A stretch of 64,000 nt of DNA from Calonectria ilicicola (lineage: Eukaryota > Ascomycota > Sordariomycetes > Hypocreales > Nectriaceae), in NCBI GenBank assembly GCA_020809705.1, contig CP085830.1, positions 5,146,001 to 5,210,000 on the forward strand, in the 5' to 3' direction. The notes below the pieces were generated by a model. It was not told where the DNA came from, ran no database searches, and was given only the letters and a program-made list of their open reading frames with translations. Shown here piece by piece: positions 32,847 to 43,156 of this stretch; the stretch's first letter is position 1; the number at the start of each line of letters is the position of its first letter. The position numbers and the translations under genes were made by a program.

Positions 32847-33816
32847 TTTGAAGGTAGGTTTTTGGTCACCACAATTGAGTAGTTGAGTAGGCGAGATAGA
32901 TAAGGAGGTAGAAGGATGGCTTGAATGAGATTGGTGATTTCAACGCGTAGAGTTCATTGTCTCTTTAATATATCACCTCTATGATGTACACGATGTACAC
33001 AACGTCCATAAATGGTGTTGTTCTCTAAGCGAGGTCCAAAGTTCCCGTCGCAGGTACTTTGGTGGCGGCCGATCGTGAGGCTGACATTGGGGCGTTCTAG
33101 GGTTTTGATTAACCCAGAAAAGGAATGAAACTAACCCGTGCAAGACATAACCTGTGGGCTGTTGGGCTAAACATCTCGCTAAACATGGCTGAGTACCGTA
33201 GCGTACCCGCATTTCCCCAATAGGCGCGGTGGGTAACCAACCAGCGGTGAAATCCCGTATTGCAAAAGAATGGCATTGTCATTATAGAGTATTTGCCATT
33301 CAAGACCGGAAAGAAAAAAAATAAGGGTCTTGCTGGTGGGCCTATCGGCGTTGAGGTATTTACGGCGTCGCCGTTGGTCAATCTTCATGCATGCTTGACA
33401 TATCTCGGTGGTTGCCGAGATGACAGCCGAGGACTCGCTCTTCCAAGACGGGTCCACGGCTTTCAGCTGACCCTTTTTTGAAGTACTTTGACAAAATCCG
33501 ATAGCTTAACTCCGCTTACCTTACCGTAGATGCTCCAGCCCTATGATTCAACATGCAAAAGGTTCCAAAATACGGCATTCTCGGCACTTGGGCAGGAGGA
33601 AGCCTCCACTCTAACCACAAGCTGGGGCTCGTAACCAGCCAGGGAGATACACGCCAACGGTTAATCATTTCCTGCAGTCAAACTGATTCTCTATTAAAGA
33701 GACGACCAGGCCCTCCAGCTTAGACCATCAGATCAGTCTTGGATAACAGACCAGCCAACTCATCATTATACTTCTTCATCCAATTAAGTGGATAACCTAC
33801 CTTGAATCCCTCCAAA
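32847..33816. other. Divergent promoter between two paralogous secreted-protein genes
   Basis: 970 bp between the two start codons. I see no gene and no obvious long repeat shared by the two halves. Confidence 0.55.
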
Positions 33817-34345
33817 ATGAACTCTCTTATTGCTCTTATCGCTCTCTTGCCATTGACTCTTGCAGCACCAACCACTCCTGCCATCGAGATTATCACGGAG
33901 CATGCCCCCCTCAGCGAGTTTAATATGACTGAGATCGCGGCGTTGGAAAAGCGCGATAGCTGTGGCAGCAATGTCCCATACAACATTGCAGACATGAACA
34001 CTCTCATCTCTAACCTGCAGTCTGACGGCCAGACCGACTACACGCCTCACGCGTCTGGAGTCAGTCACAGCTACAACACGGCTCGTATCTGCATCTACAA
34101 TCAGTACTGGGTTGAGAACACGCACGTTTCTCACTGGGAGGGCGGCTGGGCCGCAAGCTACATTGCCGGAAAGTGTTGTACTAGCGGCAATGTTCAGTGG
34201 TAAGTCAAAGAATTTTCTATAGGTAATGTAACAAGGATAGAACTAATAAGACTTGAATAGTGCTGGTGGAAGCTGCACGGCACACGGCGATTCTGGACTT
34301 GCTGTCAAGGTTGTCACAAAAAACTCTGCTTATTCTTGTTGGTAA
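33817..34345 (+). CDS. Small secreted Cys-rich protein, paralogue B
   Basis: Exons 33817-34199 and 34261-34345, with a 61-nt GTAAGT...ATAG intron, give 155 aa. Signal peptide MNSLIALIALLPLTLAA, pro-region ending in a Kex2-like EKR site, then a mature domain starting DSCGSNVPYN. Seven cysteines match those of paralogue A, and the intron splits the same Cys codon (TG|T) in both genes, which is direct evidence of common ancestry. The divergent arrangement suggests an inverted duplication. Function is not recognised; see paralogue A. Downstream on the same strand is a HET-domain gene. Confidence 0.85.
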
Positions 34346-34910
34346 TTGCACAGCGTTCGATATTATCATTGTTGTTCCTATCATTTTATTATAGACTTTA
34401 GAAAAATCGACCTCTATTTGATTCCTATGTCTGGGTTATTTTTAGAAAATGTGCCCTATTTTGTGCTGTCTAGTACTTGCATCTTGCTCTATTCCATTTA
34501 TTGACGAGGTATCCACCTTCTCGCTGAAAGTTGCCAATCTTGCACCAACGTCACCCCTGCCGCATGGCTTTTTTTAGTTTGATAAAAAAGAATATGATGA
34601 CAGCAAAGCCGTTGATTGGCTGGAGCGCTCTCTTTTTTTTCTCACTAGTAAGCAGTCGCGTCTCGGTAAAGGGCTCACAGGGGTTAGACTGGCACTATAT
34701 GGTGGTGGCCATGGATCAGCTCTGTTCAGGTACGTAGGCTATAAAAAGCTGGTAAAGGCCTAAAAGCTGAGCAGCTTAGAAAAAGCGCAATGGATTATCT
34801 GGACTCATAATAACCAAATTTCGGCATATCAAACACTCGGTATTGATATACCCGGCCTAGTCGCGCAACGCATTTCCTCTAGCTGTTCACCAGCCTTCAA
34901 TCTGACAGCA
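34346..34910. other. Spacer
   Basis: 565 bp containing the HET gene's promoter. No gene seen. Confidence 0.6.
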
Positions 34911-37028
34911 ATGGGCAATAATCCTTCCCCGGCTGGGGTTGCGGAGAAGTGCCCAATATGCAATGATCTACAGCCGAGCGGCAAGCGTTCTAAACGTGCC
35001 CAGGTCAATCTTAATAAACTAAGGGAAAAGTGTGGATATTGTCAATTGCTAAAGTCGGCCGTGGCGCGCCTTGCTTATGGGAAATTAGCCCACGTTTTTG
35101 TTCAGACCAAGAAGGGGCAGCCTATCCGCGTTACATACTATCGCGAAGGGGGCAAGAATCCGGGTGTCGACCCCGCTCATATAGCTGAGTTCATTATCTA
35201 TTCTCACGAAGAGGCATGTAACTTATTTTCTATGAGTATCCGGTGTTTTTGCTGACATCGACATCAGTCTCAACTAATTCCTGAGCTGGGAACCCTTAGT
35301 CCCTACCCAACATCCACCAATCTTGATACTTCCATCAACTTCATTACCAAGCAATTAGAAACGTGTCTCACGAAACACCACAAGTGCCGAAAATTATACG
35401 AATCGCCACTTCCAACACGCGTCCTAAGTATCGGCTCTCTAGACTCAAATGTCCGGCTCGTCGAGTTGAAGGACGTACGAGCACGGTACGCGACGCTAAG
35501 CCACTGCTGGGGTAACAAGCAGCCACTGAGGACACTCGCTTCAAACATTGCGGACATGAAGAAGGCCATCGATTTTCACACCCTGCCGATTGTCTTCCAA
35601 CAGGCAATCTCCGTTGTGCGAATGCTAAAGGTGGAGTATATATGGATTGATTCGCTTTGCATCATTCAAGACAGTCAATCAGACTGGGAGCGCGAGGCTG
35701 CCCAGATGTGTGATTATTATGAGAACTCGTTCTTGACTATCTCCACGGCCGCATCCCCAGATCCCACTGTCCCGTTTCTCGGACCAAGAGACGATATTTG
35801 GTTGCCAGTCGAGCTGGAGCTAGCGACATCTAAAGGAAAGGAACCAGTTTATGTACAGCGTCTAGCCAAAACACCGGACCAGAATGGAAAGCTCTTCTCG
35901 CGAGCATGGACATGGCAGGAGGCTGCCTTGTCGACACGAACAACATATTTTACGCCATCTGAGCTTATTTGGGAGTGTTTGACGCAGGCCGTGCCGCAAA
36001 GATATGTCCCAGACTTGGCCATTTCCGATATATTCGGCTTTTCTAAAACTTTGTTTGATCTTAGCTCTGCGCTCTCTCAATCTGACACGCTCCCTTCCGA
36101 TGTCAATCTAGCCGAATCCCAAGAGGAACTCTCCCCTCTGAGCTATGACAGCGACAGCACGTCCACGAGCAGCAGTAGTTCTATACGTGTACCGCCGCCT
36201 CGATCAGTTCCTGACACTCGCCGCCCTTCCAGTTCCGGATCCAGTTCCTGTGATACGGACATGATGGACGGCATCTGGGATTTGTGGGACGAATTGGTTG
36301 GGTATTACTCACCTCGACAGCTCACCTTTGCCACGGACAAACTGCCAGCTCTGAGCGGTGTTGCATCTCGGGTCCACAAGGCAACTCAATCTCGCTATCT
36401 CGCTGGTATTTGGGAAGAGAACCTTGTTATCAACTTATGCTGGGCTCGGCTGGACTTTGGGGGAACCCCAGCCTTGATGTCCCTTCCCACGGCCTATGTG
36501 GCGCCTTCATGGTCATGGGCCTCGGTCCTTGGACGAGTGGAGCATCATGTAGAAAGGTCTATTCAAACATTCGAGCCTAGCTTCACCATTATAGAGGCCG
36601 ATTGTCACGTCCCAGGGCTTAATCCTTTTGGCAGAGTATCCACCGGTCATCTTGTCTTACGAGGACCGATGGCTGAAATAACGGTGACTAGTGAGAACTC
36701 CGCGAAGGCCTTTTGGTACGTACTTTCCGGTTCGCAGGATAAATGGCGTTTTTACCCTGATAGCGCATTGGTTTTAAGCGGTGGGAATATTTCAAGGGCA
36801 AGAGAGGGTCAGAGCCTTTCCAATTTCAGAGTCAAGGTTCTTTGCTTATATCTCGGCTTGAGTTATGGCACTTTACAGACTAAAAAGGTTGACAAGGGCG
36901 ATCATTACATGATGTTGTTGGGTAAATCGGAGAACCAAGATGGATCATTTTGTCGTGTTGGATTGGCATCTTCCAAAAAAAACTCGTTATTTAAAGGTTC
37001 TAGTGAGCGCGAGATTAAATTACTATAG
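34911..37028 (+). CDS. HET-domain (heterokaryon incompatibility) protein
   Basis: Modelled as exons 34911-35213 and 35268-37028, 687 aa. The N-terminus has a CxxC pair ('KCPIC') and another ('CGYCQLL'). The HET domain starts near residue 170 with 'ARYATLSHCWG' and runs through 'LKVEYIWIDSLCIIQDSQSDWEREAAQM' and 'FLTISTAASPDP', all classic. After it come 'RAWTWQEAALSTRTTYFT', a Ser-rich insert, and 'YVAPSWSWASVLG'. The two parts join in frame only with a GC-AG intron (GCATGT...ATCAG, 54 nt); the nearby GT donor at 35218 gives the wrong phase and a stop. HET proteins trigger cell death in incompatible fusion or act in innate immunity; which one applies here is unknown. Confidence 0.8.
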
Positions 37029-37318
37029 GTGAACTATGTAGAATGAAACTAGCCTACTAAGGATATGTGTATTCGAATTGTAGCGTTATCCAACTGTCAC
37101 TGACAATGTCTGCGCCACCCCGCTCACATCAACTACTGGATCGACAAGCCTGAAAAAAGGGGAGGAGAGAATGATGCATATGGATGAGGATGAAATTGTT
37201 TTCAGCACTCTTGAAATAAAATGGACAACGAGTATAGCCCTTCGTGGTTTATTATAACGGCACCAAGAGAACTGTTCTACTCCTATATTGAACAAGAATA
37301 GAGTTCCTTAATTACTAA

Positions 37319-39522
37319 TTACGGCTCGTTGAATGTGGTAAACATGCCCCAATCTTGGTCCAAATCCATTAGCCACGCGCTGGCCCACGCTGGATTCGTT
37401 AGGTCACTACCACCGGGGCCATTTTCCGCCAGTCCTGCATCTCCCAAATCAAGTAGTCCCGAGTACTCAAATGAATGACATTCTATCTCGGGTTGTAATT
37501 CGGTTGTGTGGGAGTTTGCGGTAGCTGTTTGACTTGTTGAAAATAGCTGACCTTGATCAAATTGGGCACTTCCCCTAAATGAGTGTTCTGGCCCGAGCTG
37601 CGTCCCTTGTGGCATGCGACGGCGCACTACAATTCCAAAGTATGGAATGATGATCTTGTCCCCCTCTCCATTCACTCCAGCAGCTGAAGTAGCGCCCTCA
37701 TGCGTCCCCATTAATATATCTAGAGTATTGCAGCATTGGGCAGAAATTTTGCAGCCTTCCTTGTCCATTGTCTGTCGAAAAATGTCCCTTACAGCTCTCA
37801 AAAGGTCCATGTCATCAGCAGAGGCCGAAAGCATTGGCATGTGCCCTAAGTCGAGACCGATGATGAGAATAACAGCGGCCATAAAAGCCACAAAAGACGT
37901 AGTTTTGCATTCAAATAGACATGATTCTTGGACCTCGGTACGAAGCATCAAGAAACGCTTCAGGAGCTGGCGGGAGGCTTCCGTACATGCGAGTTTGCTG
38001 ATGATGTGCGTAGGTTTGGTCGATGATTTGGTCATAAAGGGTAGATGGACATAGGTTCTGATATGGAAAAAGTAAAATTGATGCAATAACTTTTCCGTGA
38101 TGCGGACGTCTAACGACAGACGAGACACATCATTGGGAAGCTCCCACCACTCACTTGGAAGCGCAGCTACAGCTGCATCTAGCTGTTCGTCTAAACTCAG
38201 CGCCTGAGCCAAGGAAGGAGTGTCAGACATCATATTTCTCTCTATAATTTTCCCGGCGATGAGGACGCTATCCAGAATAAATTGGTCCTGGTCTGGTTCA
38301 TTTCTGGGCTTCGACGAGTAATAGACGTCATTAAATCCATGAGGGACTCCTAGTAGCATGCTGGTGAAGCGATCCCCATGGAAAATTGCCCACCATACAT
38401 TGTTGGCAAGCACCTGATTGGGTTTGGTACGATAAATTCCCTGATCTTGGCATTAGCAGGTTCATATTTGGATGGGGCGACACGAACCATAATCTGTGCA
38501 ATTGACATGCCCCTTCTCCATACTAGCCACGCCCGACGCGGATGGCCGATGTCAGTCAGTGATTTGGCTACCAGCATGAGGCAGTGCAGGCCATCAATGT
38601 TGGAAACATATTCGAAATCTGAGATGACAAGACTTTCGACGAGAGAGTATATCTGGTGATTTCGGTTCAGACAGCGCGCATAGGAAGCCGCCACGATACC
38701 AAGAAGAGCCGGTGTCTTGCTAGTGTAGTTACGGGCAGCGAATGCAATCAGACTCTCAGCAGTTTGGCCTGAGTTCATATGAGTTTTGAATCGATAGCTT
38801 TTCCACCAAGACCCGCGTTCTGCAAGTGTCGCCATGAGAGAATCATAATTTGGCAATGCTGAACGGAGAATTCGGCACACGTCCTCTGCTTTTCGCTGGG
38901 ATAGTTGGGATATATTGGCTGATTCCGAGTTTTCGCTCTGCTGATGAGAATCTGATTGGAGATTTCCTGAACCCGGAGAAAGACTTGCGGGTGCTCCAGC
39001 TGTCGACCAGCGCTGCAAACTTAGCATGAAGCGTGTGAGAACAGGCAGTGTACAATGCGTACCTCGTGATCCACAATCAATGACACCAAGGGAACCCGGT
39101 TACTTTCCTCATCAACAAGAATATCTGTATCCGAAGCATGACCTATTGGGTCTGACCTGCAAGCAGTTAGGGAATATCTCTTGAGTACATGCGGAGTAAC
39201 CCATACGATGTGGAGCCAGCGAGTGACTCGGTTAGCTTAACGGAACCTTGCCCGGCTGTATCATGGCTCGGCTGAGCAACAAATGGCTCCTGTTGTTGGT
39301 CGACACATCGACTGCCTCGGACGGAGCAAGGCGAACACACGAGGGCGTTCCGGGCAAATGTACAGCGGATCTTGCGACGACGACCTATTTGACAGTTAGA
39401 TAAAATGCGGCTTAGTGCCGGTGAGATGACGTACATTCGGTGCAGCTGTGAGTGCCCTTGCGCATCTGTTTCCGAGCCCTTGACGGACCAATTTGATGCG
39501 TGTCCGAGCTATCTTTCTCCAT
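37319..39522 (-). CDS. Zn2Cys6 transcription factor divergent from SDR
   Basis: Five exons on the minus strand: 39522-39435, 39384-39207, 39156-39063, 39012-38488 and 38440-37319; introns of 50, 50, 50 and 47 nt; 668 aa. The zinc cluster is split by intron 1 and restored by splicing: C27-x2-C30-x6-C37-x8-C46-x2-C49-x6-C56. The fungal-specific domain is recognisable from 'GHPRRAWLVWRRGMSIAQIM' joined to 'GIYRTKPNQVLANNVWWAIFHGDRF' across intron 4. It has an acidic C-terminus. The promoter shared with the SDR gene carries a perfect inverted repeat with CGG/CCG ends, so self-regulation and SDR control are plausible. Confidence 0.88.
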
Positions 39523-39589
39523 AGCGTCATTTGGCCGAGCATCTGACGCTGCTTGGCTGAATGTGGGTGAGACCAGGATGACACTCACT

Positions 39590-39610
39590 CGGACGAATGT
39601 CTTTCGTCCG
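39590..39610. promoter_or_regulatory. Perfect inverted repeat with CGG/CCG ends
   Basis: Arms CGGACGAA and TTCGTCCG are separated by 5 bp (TGTCT). Zinc-cluster proteins bind CGG triplets in inverted orientation; here CGG and CCG are 15 bp apart. It lies 68 bp upstream of the regulator's start codon, in the shared promoter. Confidence 0.65.
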
Positions 39611-39662
39611 TGTCTATCACGTGACCAACATCGCTAAGATCCCTGCTCGTCCGTAAGCTAAT

Positions 39663-39680
39663 CCGTCCGTCCGTCCGTCC
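39663..39680 (+). repeat. (CCGT)4.5 tandem repeat in promoter
   Basis: Four and a half perfect CCGT units, giving several overlapping GTCCG motifs that match the arm of the nearby inverted repeat. Related motifs recur at about 39649 (CGTCCG), 39689 (CGGACC) and 39722 (CCGTCCG). Confidence 0.8.
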
Positions 39681-39796
39681 AAATCACTCGGACCAGCTCC
39701 AGACCCACTGGGCGATTGGCTCCGTCCGTTGCTCCCACCACGATCCCCGAGAGTCACGATGTCTGAACCTGCCTTAGTATCTATGAATAATTTCGA

Positions 39797-39804
39797 ATAT
39801 AAGT
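39797..39804 (+). promoter_or_regulatory. TATA box candidate for SDR gene
   Basis: AATATAAG lies about 130 bp before the SDR start and is followed by a CA-rich 5' leader. Confidence 0.5.
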
Positions 39805-39928
39805 ATGATGGCTTCTCTCTTATCAGTGTATCCATCTCTTCAACACAACCGCAGACAAACATAGCAACACACCACAACTCTTCAACACAACAACCTCACT
39901 ACCACCAATCCAATCACCACTGCCTAGC

Positions 39929-40918
39929 ATGACTTACACTTGGCTCATCACTGGAACTACCTCCGGCCTTGGGGAAGCTCTTGTTAAATTGGCTCTTTCC
40001 CGTGGCGACAAAGTTATTGCTTCTGGTCGCAATGTGGAGCAACGACTTGGTTCACGCATCACTAAATCGGACAATCTTGCTTTTCTTGAATTGGACATTG
40101 CCGCAGATCAGGCGACCATTAATGGCCAAATGAAAAAGGCATGGGATATATTTAGCTCCATTGATGTGCTGGTCAACAACGCTGGCTGCACAGGTTTCAA
40201 GAGCGCGGAAGAGGCTGAGTATGTTACCCACGCCCATTCGCATCATCTTATGAGTAAAAGCAAGTCTAACATGATAAATAGTGATGAATTCATTCAAGGA
40301 CTGTTTCAAGTCAATCTGTTTGGCCCAATGCGTGTGACGAGCGCTGCCCTTCCTTTTTTCCGCGCCCAGGGTCATGGCTATATTGCCTTTGTTTCGTCAA
40401 GCTCTGCATGGGGCCCGATTCCCTTCATGTCACATTACGGATCTTCCAAGGCTGCTCTCAGTGCCTATGTTGAAGTCTTGCATAAAGAGATTCGACCAAT
40501 GGGCATCAGGTGTGTCGCCATTGAGTGCGGCGGCATGCCGACGCTTTTGGGGCAGCCACGTGAGCCGGGCAAGCAAGCATTTGTGCCGCCCGCCATTGAC
40601 GGCTATCTACCTCTTTTCGGGGAATTGATGCAGTGTTTTACCGAAGGGGCCTCAGACTCTATGCCTGGAGATGTAGAAAAGGTTGCGACAGCCATCGTGG
40701 ACATTATCAAAAGGGAGGGCGTCGCCAAAGGAAAGCCTTGGGCTATTCGCGTCCCCTTGGGCTCAGACGGCTGGGGCTATGCCGCGCAGAAGTGCACTGA
40801 GCATCTTCAAGTCGCAAACAGTTGGAAAGAGGTCTCCTTCAACACTGACAGGGATGGGGTAGAGCCTAAAGCTATCAAGTTGACGCACAAGTTTGTCACT
40901 TTGCTGGAGGAAGAGTAG
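39929..40918 (+). CDS. Short-chain dehydrogenase/reductase (SDR)
   Basis: Exons 39929-40218 and 40282-40918 give 308 aa. The 63-nt intron (GTATGT...ATAG) is in frame, so an unspliced transcript would still be open but with a 21-residue insert. Classical SDR marks: cofactor loop TGTTSGLG (residues 8-15), NNAG (83-86), catalytic Ser in 'VSSSSAWG', and Y149-x3-K153 in 'YGSSKAA'. The region after Ser ('ECGGMPTLLGQP') and the C-terminus resemble fungal ketoreductases acting on small metabolites. NADP(H) versus NAD(H) use is not clear. It is driven from a promoter shared with a Zn2Cys6 regulator, the typical layout for a pathway-specific regulator and its target. Confidence 0.9.
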   Translation: MTYTWLITGTTSGLGEALVKLALSRGDKVIASGRNVEQRLGSRITKSDNLAFLELDIAADQATINGQMKKAWDIFSSIDVLVNNAGCTGFKSAEEAEYVTHAHSHHLMSKSKSNMINSDEFIQGLFQVNLFGPMRVTSAALPFFRAQGHGYIAFVSSSSAWGPIPFMSHYGSSKAALSAYVEVLHKEIRPMGIRCVAIECGGMPTLLGQPREPGKQAFVPPAIDGYLPLFGELMQCFTEGASDSMPGDVEKVATAIVDIIKREGVAKGKPWAIRVPLGSDGWGYAAQKCTEHLQVANSWKEVSFNTDRDGVEPKAIKLTHKFVTLLEEE

Positions 40919-41558
40919 ATGATGCTCGATATGACCTATGTAGCGCGACGAATAGATATAGAATAGTTTGGGAATTATAACACATCGTTTAAACCTCAAT
41001 AGGAAATATTGACAAAATGCGAATGCGAAAGCATCGTGACCAGAGAAAAGTGCACGTGCCGACTTGGACATGATCGACATCACTCACCTGAGCCAAGAGT
41101 GGCTTGTAGCTTTATGGCATGTTATAAGATACGGACTATTTGGCGCCGTTTCTTTCTTGTCCGTTTTAGACACTTCACAACCGATGGCTATCCTATTTTG
41201 GGGTGCTTGGTCCATTAAACACCGGGGAAATGCGACCGTCCGTCGGATAACTGGCCGCCTGACATGGGCCACTGTAACATCGGGTGAAACATGGACGGCC
41301 ATTTTTCCACCTCCGAAAGACTTGAAACAGGGGTCTTATACACTGAACCTGGAAGGTGCGGAGCTATTCAGTGCAGCATGTAGATGAATACGGATCGTTT
41401 AAATTGGTCTGAACAAAGCATAGAAAAACTTAGTTGGGACGGAGCGTGCAGGGCAATAAGCATAAATAGAGACTTAAGCGGCGTTGCTCAAATCCGAGGT
41501 TGAGGCACACCATTCGGCTCAAGTCTACCGATTCTTGTTTCAAAAAATTCATCCCAAC
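40919..41558. other. Spacer
   Basis: 640 bp between genes on the same strand. A short plus-strand frame at 41064-41387 has no recognisable motif. No gene supported. Confidence 0.5.
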
Positions 41559-42086
41559 ATGCGTGTCTCAATACTTACCGCCATTACCGTGTGCGCCTCG
41601 GCTGTCTCCGGCACCTTGACATGGTCATTGGAGAAGGCGTCCAATCCCACCGCTGACCAGACCGACGCCTACACCCGAATTGAGTCGGCGATGCGCCTCG
41701 CTGTTGCCAGATACGAGCGCTACACAAAGGCAAACAAGACTATCCGCGTCTACTATGCCCCTGGCGTTCCCACCGCCGAGGCCAACTACAATGGCGATCT
41801 TCGATTTGGCTCCAACCGCTCATACATGACTGAGCGCACTGCAATGCACGAAATCTCTCACACTCTCGGCATTGGCCAGACAACTGCCTTTAATGACAGG
41901 TGCGCCGCCAACAACTGGCCCACTGCCACACCGCTGCTTCGGTCTTGGGACGGCTCTTCTGCTCGCATCAACTGCGGCGGCGGACACATTTGGCCCTACG
42001 GCCTCAACTACGAAACCGAGTGGAGCGAGACGAACGCGAACCGCCATGTGCAGCTGATTAATGCGATGCTCGCTGATGGATTGTAA
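41559..42086 (+). CDS. Small secreted HExxH (metallopeptidase-like) protein
   Basis: Intronless, 175 aa. The ATG at 41559 is chosen because it starts the signal peptide (MRVSILTAITVCASAVSG); the frame is open for another 75 bp upstream. The mature protein contains 'AMHEISHTLGIGQ', an HExxH zinc-binding motif followed by Gly, then two cysteines (DRCAANNW, RINCGGGHIWPYGLNYE) that could form one disulfide. This fits a family of small fungal secreted proteins that look like minimal zincin peptidases. The third zinc ligand is not obvious; a His in 'GGGHIWPYG' is a candidate. Proteolysis is therefore inference. Confidence 0.75.
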   Translation: MRVSILTAITVCASAVSGTLTWSLEKASNPTADQTDAYTRIESAMRLAVARYERYTKANKTIRVYYAPGVPTAEANYNGDLRFGSNRSYMTERTAMHEISHTLGIGQTTAFNDRCAANNWPTATPLLRSWDGSSARINCGGGHIWPYGLNYETEWSETNANRHVQLINAMLADGL

Positions 42087-42361
42087 TGGGCGAATTTTAT
42101 TTTATATTTCTTGTTCTATATTAAATTTATGATTGATGCTATTCTGGAGAGTGTCCTGTAAACTGACTGTATTGCCGATATTGCTTGCTTGATGATTGCT
42201 TGAGTTATCCAGTGCCATTGCAACAACATGACGTCACCACACCGTACCTTGCACCCTCAGCTTGATGACAAAAGAAGCCATGATAAACCCGATTCTTTAA
42301 TAAAAGCCAGTTCAAGATATCATATCCTAAATCCAGTCACATATCCATATTTTAGACAACA

Positions 42362-42895
42362 ATGTCTCTGCGTTCTCTCTCATCTCTTCGCGTGTCCAAG
42401 CATTACATCCCGGCTCATGGTCTCCTCCCCAATTGCAGCATCCAGAACAAGCCGTTACTCATCTACCATTCTGTTTTTCAGAATTCCACATCAGCCTCAG
42501 ACATTGAGTCGCACATCAACTCTATAGGCGTTGTCGTGCCCCAATGGCGCTACACCATGTACAGCACGACCCATTTTCATAGCACAACACACGAGGTATT
42601 ATGCATCAGCCACGGGCGCGCGCGCCTCTGTTTTGGTGGGGAAGATAACGATGGTCGTGTTGAGCCGTTGGTTGAAGCAGGCGATGTGATCATCGTCCCG
42701 GCAGGCGTCGCACATCGACTCTTGGAAGACTTGGACAGTGGATTTGAGATGGTTGGAAGCTATCCACCAGGCCACAATTGGGATATGTGCTACGGAAAGC
42801 CGGGTGAGGAGGATAAAGTCGATGGAATAAAGAAGATAAACTGGTTTCAATTGGATCCTATTTACGGTGGCCAAGGTCCCGCAATAGATACCTAA
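42362..42895 (+). CDS. Cupin-domain protein (YjlB-like)
   Basis: Intronless, 177 aa. The single cupin barrel shows motif 1 'HFHSTTHEVLCISHGRARLCFGG' (His-x-His...Glu metal ligands) and motif 2 'VEAGDVIIVPAGVAHRLL' (His ligand), then 'YPPGHNWDMCYG', seen in the YjlB-like cupins. It has no signal peptide. It probably binds a metal and acts on a small molecule; the reaction is unknown. It is flanked by the HExxH protein and the ATP-grasp/methyltransferase fusion, with which it converges. Confidence 0.85.
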   Translation: MSLRSLSSLRVSKHYIPAHGLLPNCSIQNKPLLIYHSVFQNSTSASDIESHINSIGVVVPQWRYTMYSTTHFHSTTHEVLCISHGRARLCFGGEDNDGRVEPLVEAGDVIIVPAGVAHRLLEDLDSGFEMVGSYPPGHNWDMCYGKPGEEDKVDGIKKINWFQLDPIYGGQGPAIDT

Positions 42896-43156
42896 ATGTT
42901 GGACTCTGGTATCTTGATATCCTTGTAGCACCAAAAGAATCTCCTCCTGTCTCACATTTAATTTGCTGTTGCACACTCAATTTAAGAATCCCAGGGACCA
43001 TTTCCGCCTCATACACCCAAAAATGGATTTCTTTTGCCTAAAATATTCATCTGAATAGTCATAAGCGCATACCGAAATCTATCTTGAAGATTCAGCCTCA
43101 ACCTTCGAATAATGAAATAGCGTGGTAGAAACATCCACTCCGGTATTGGGGCTCCT

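Larger units (their letters stand above)
39523..39928. other. Divergent promoter, TF/SDR
   Basis: 406 bp between divergent start codons, rich in GTCCG/CGGAC motifs, with a CACGTG E-box-like site at 39618-39623 and a TATA-like site near the SDR side. Confidence 0.7.

Noticed and set aside
33817..34345. KP4-type killer toxin assignment for the secreted paralogues
   Set aside because: Size and disulfide content are suggestive, but the cysteine pattern and sequence blocks do not match KP4 as I know it, so no toxin function is claimed.
41064..41387. Plus-strand frame of 107 codons between SDR and HExxH genes
   Set aside because: Composition is slightly protein-like, but there is no recognisable domain and no promoter or intron signal.
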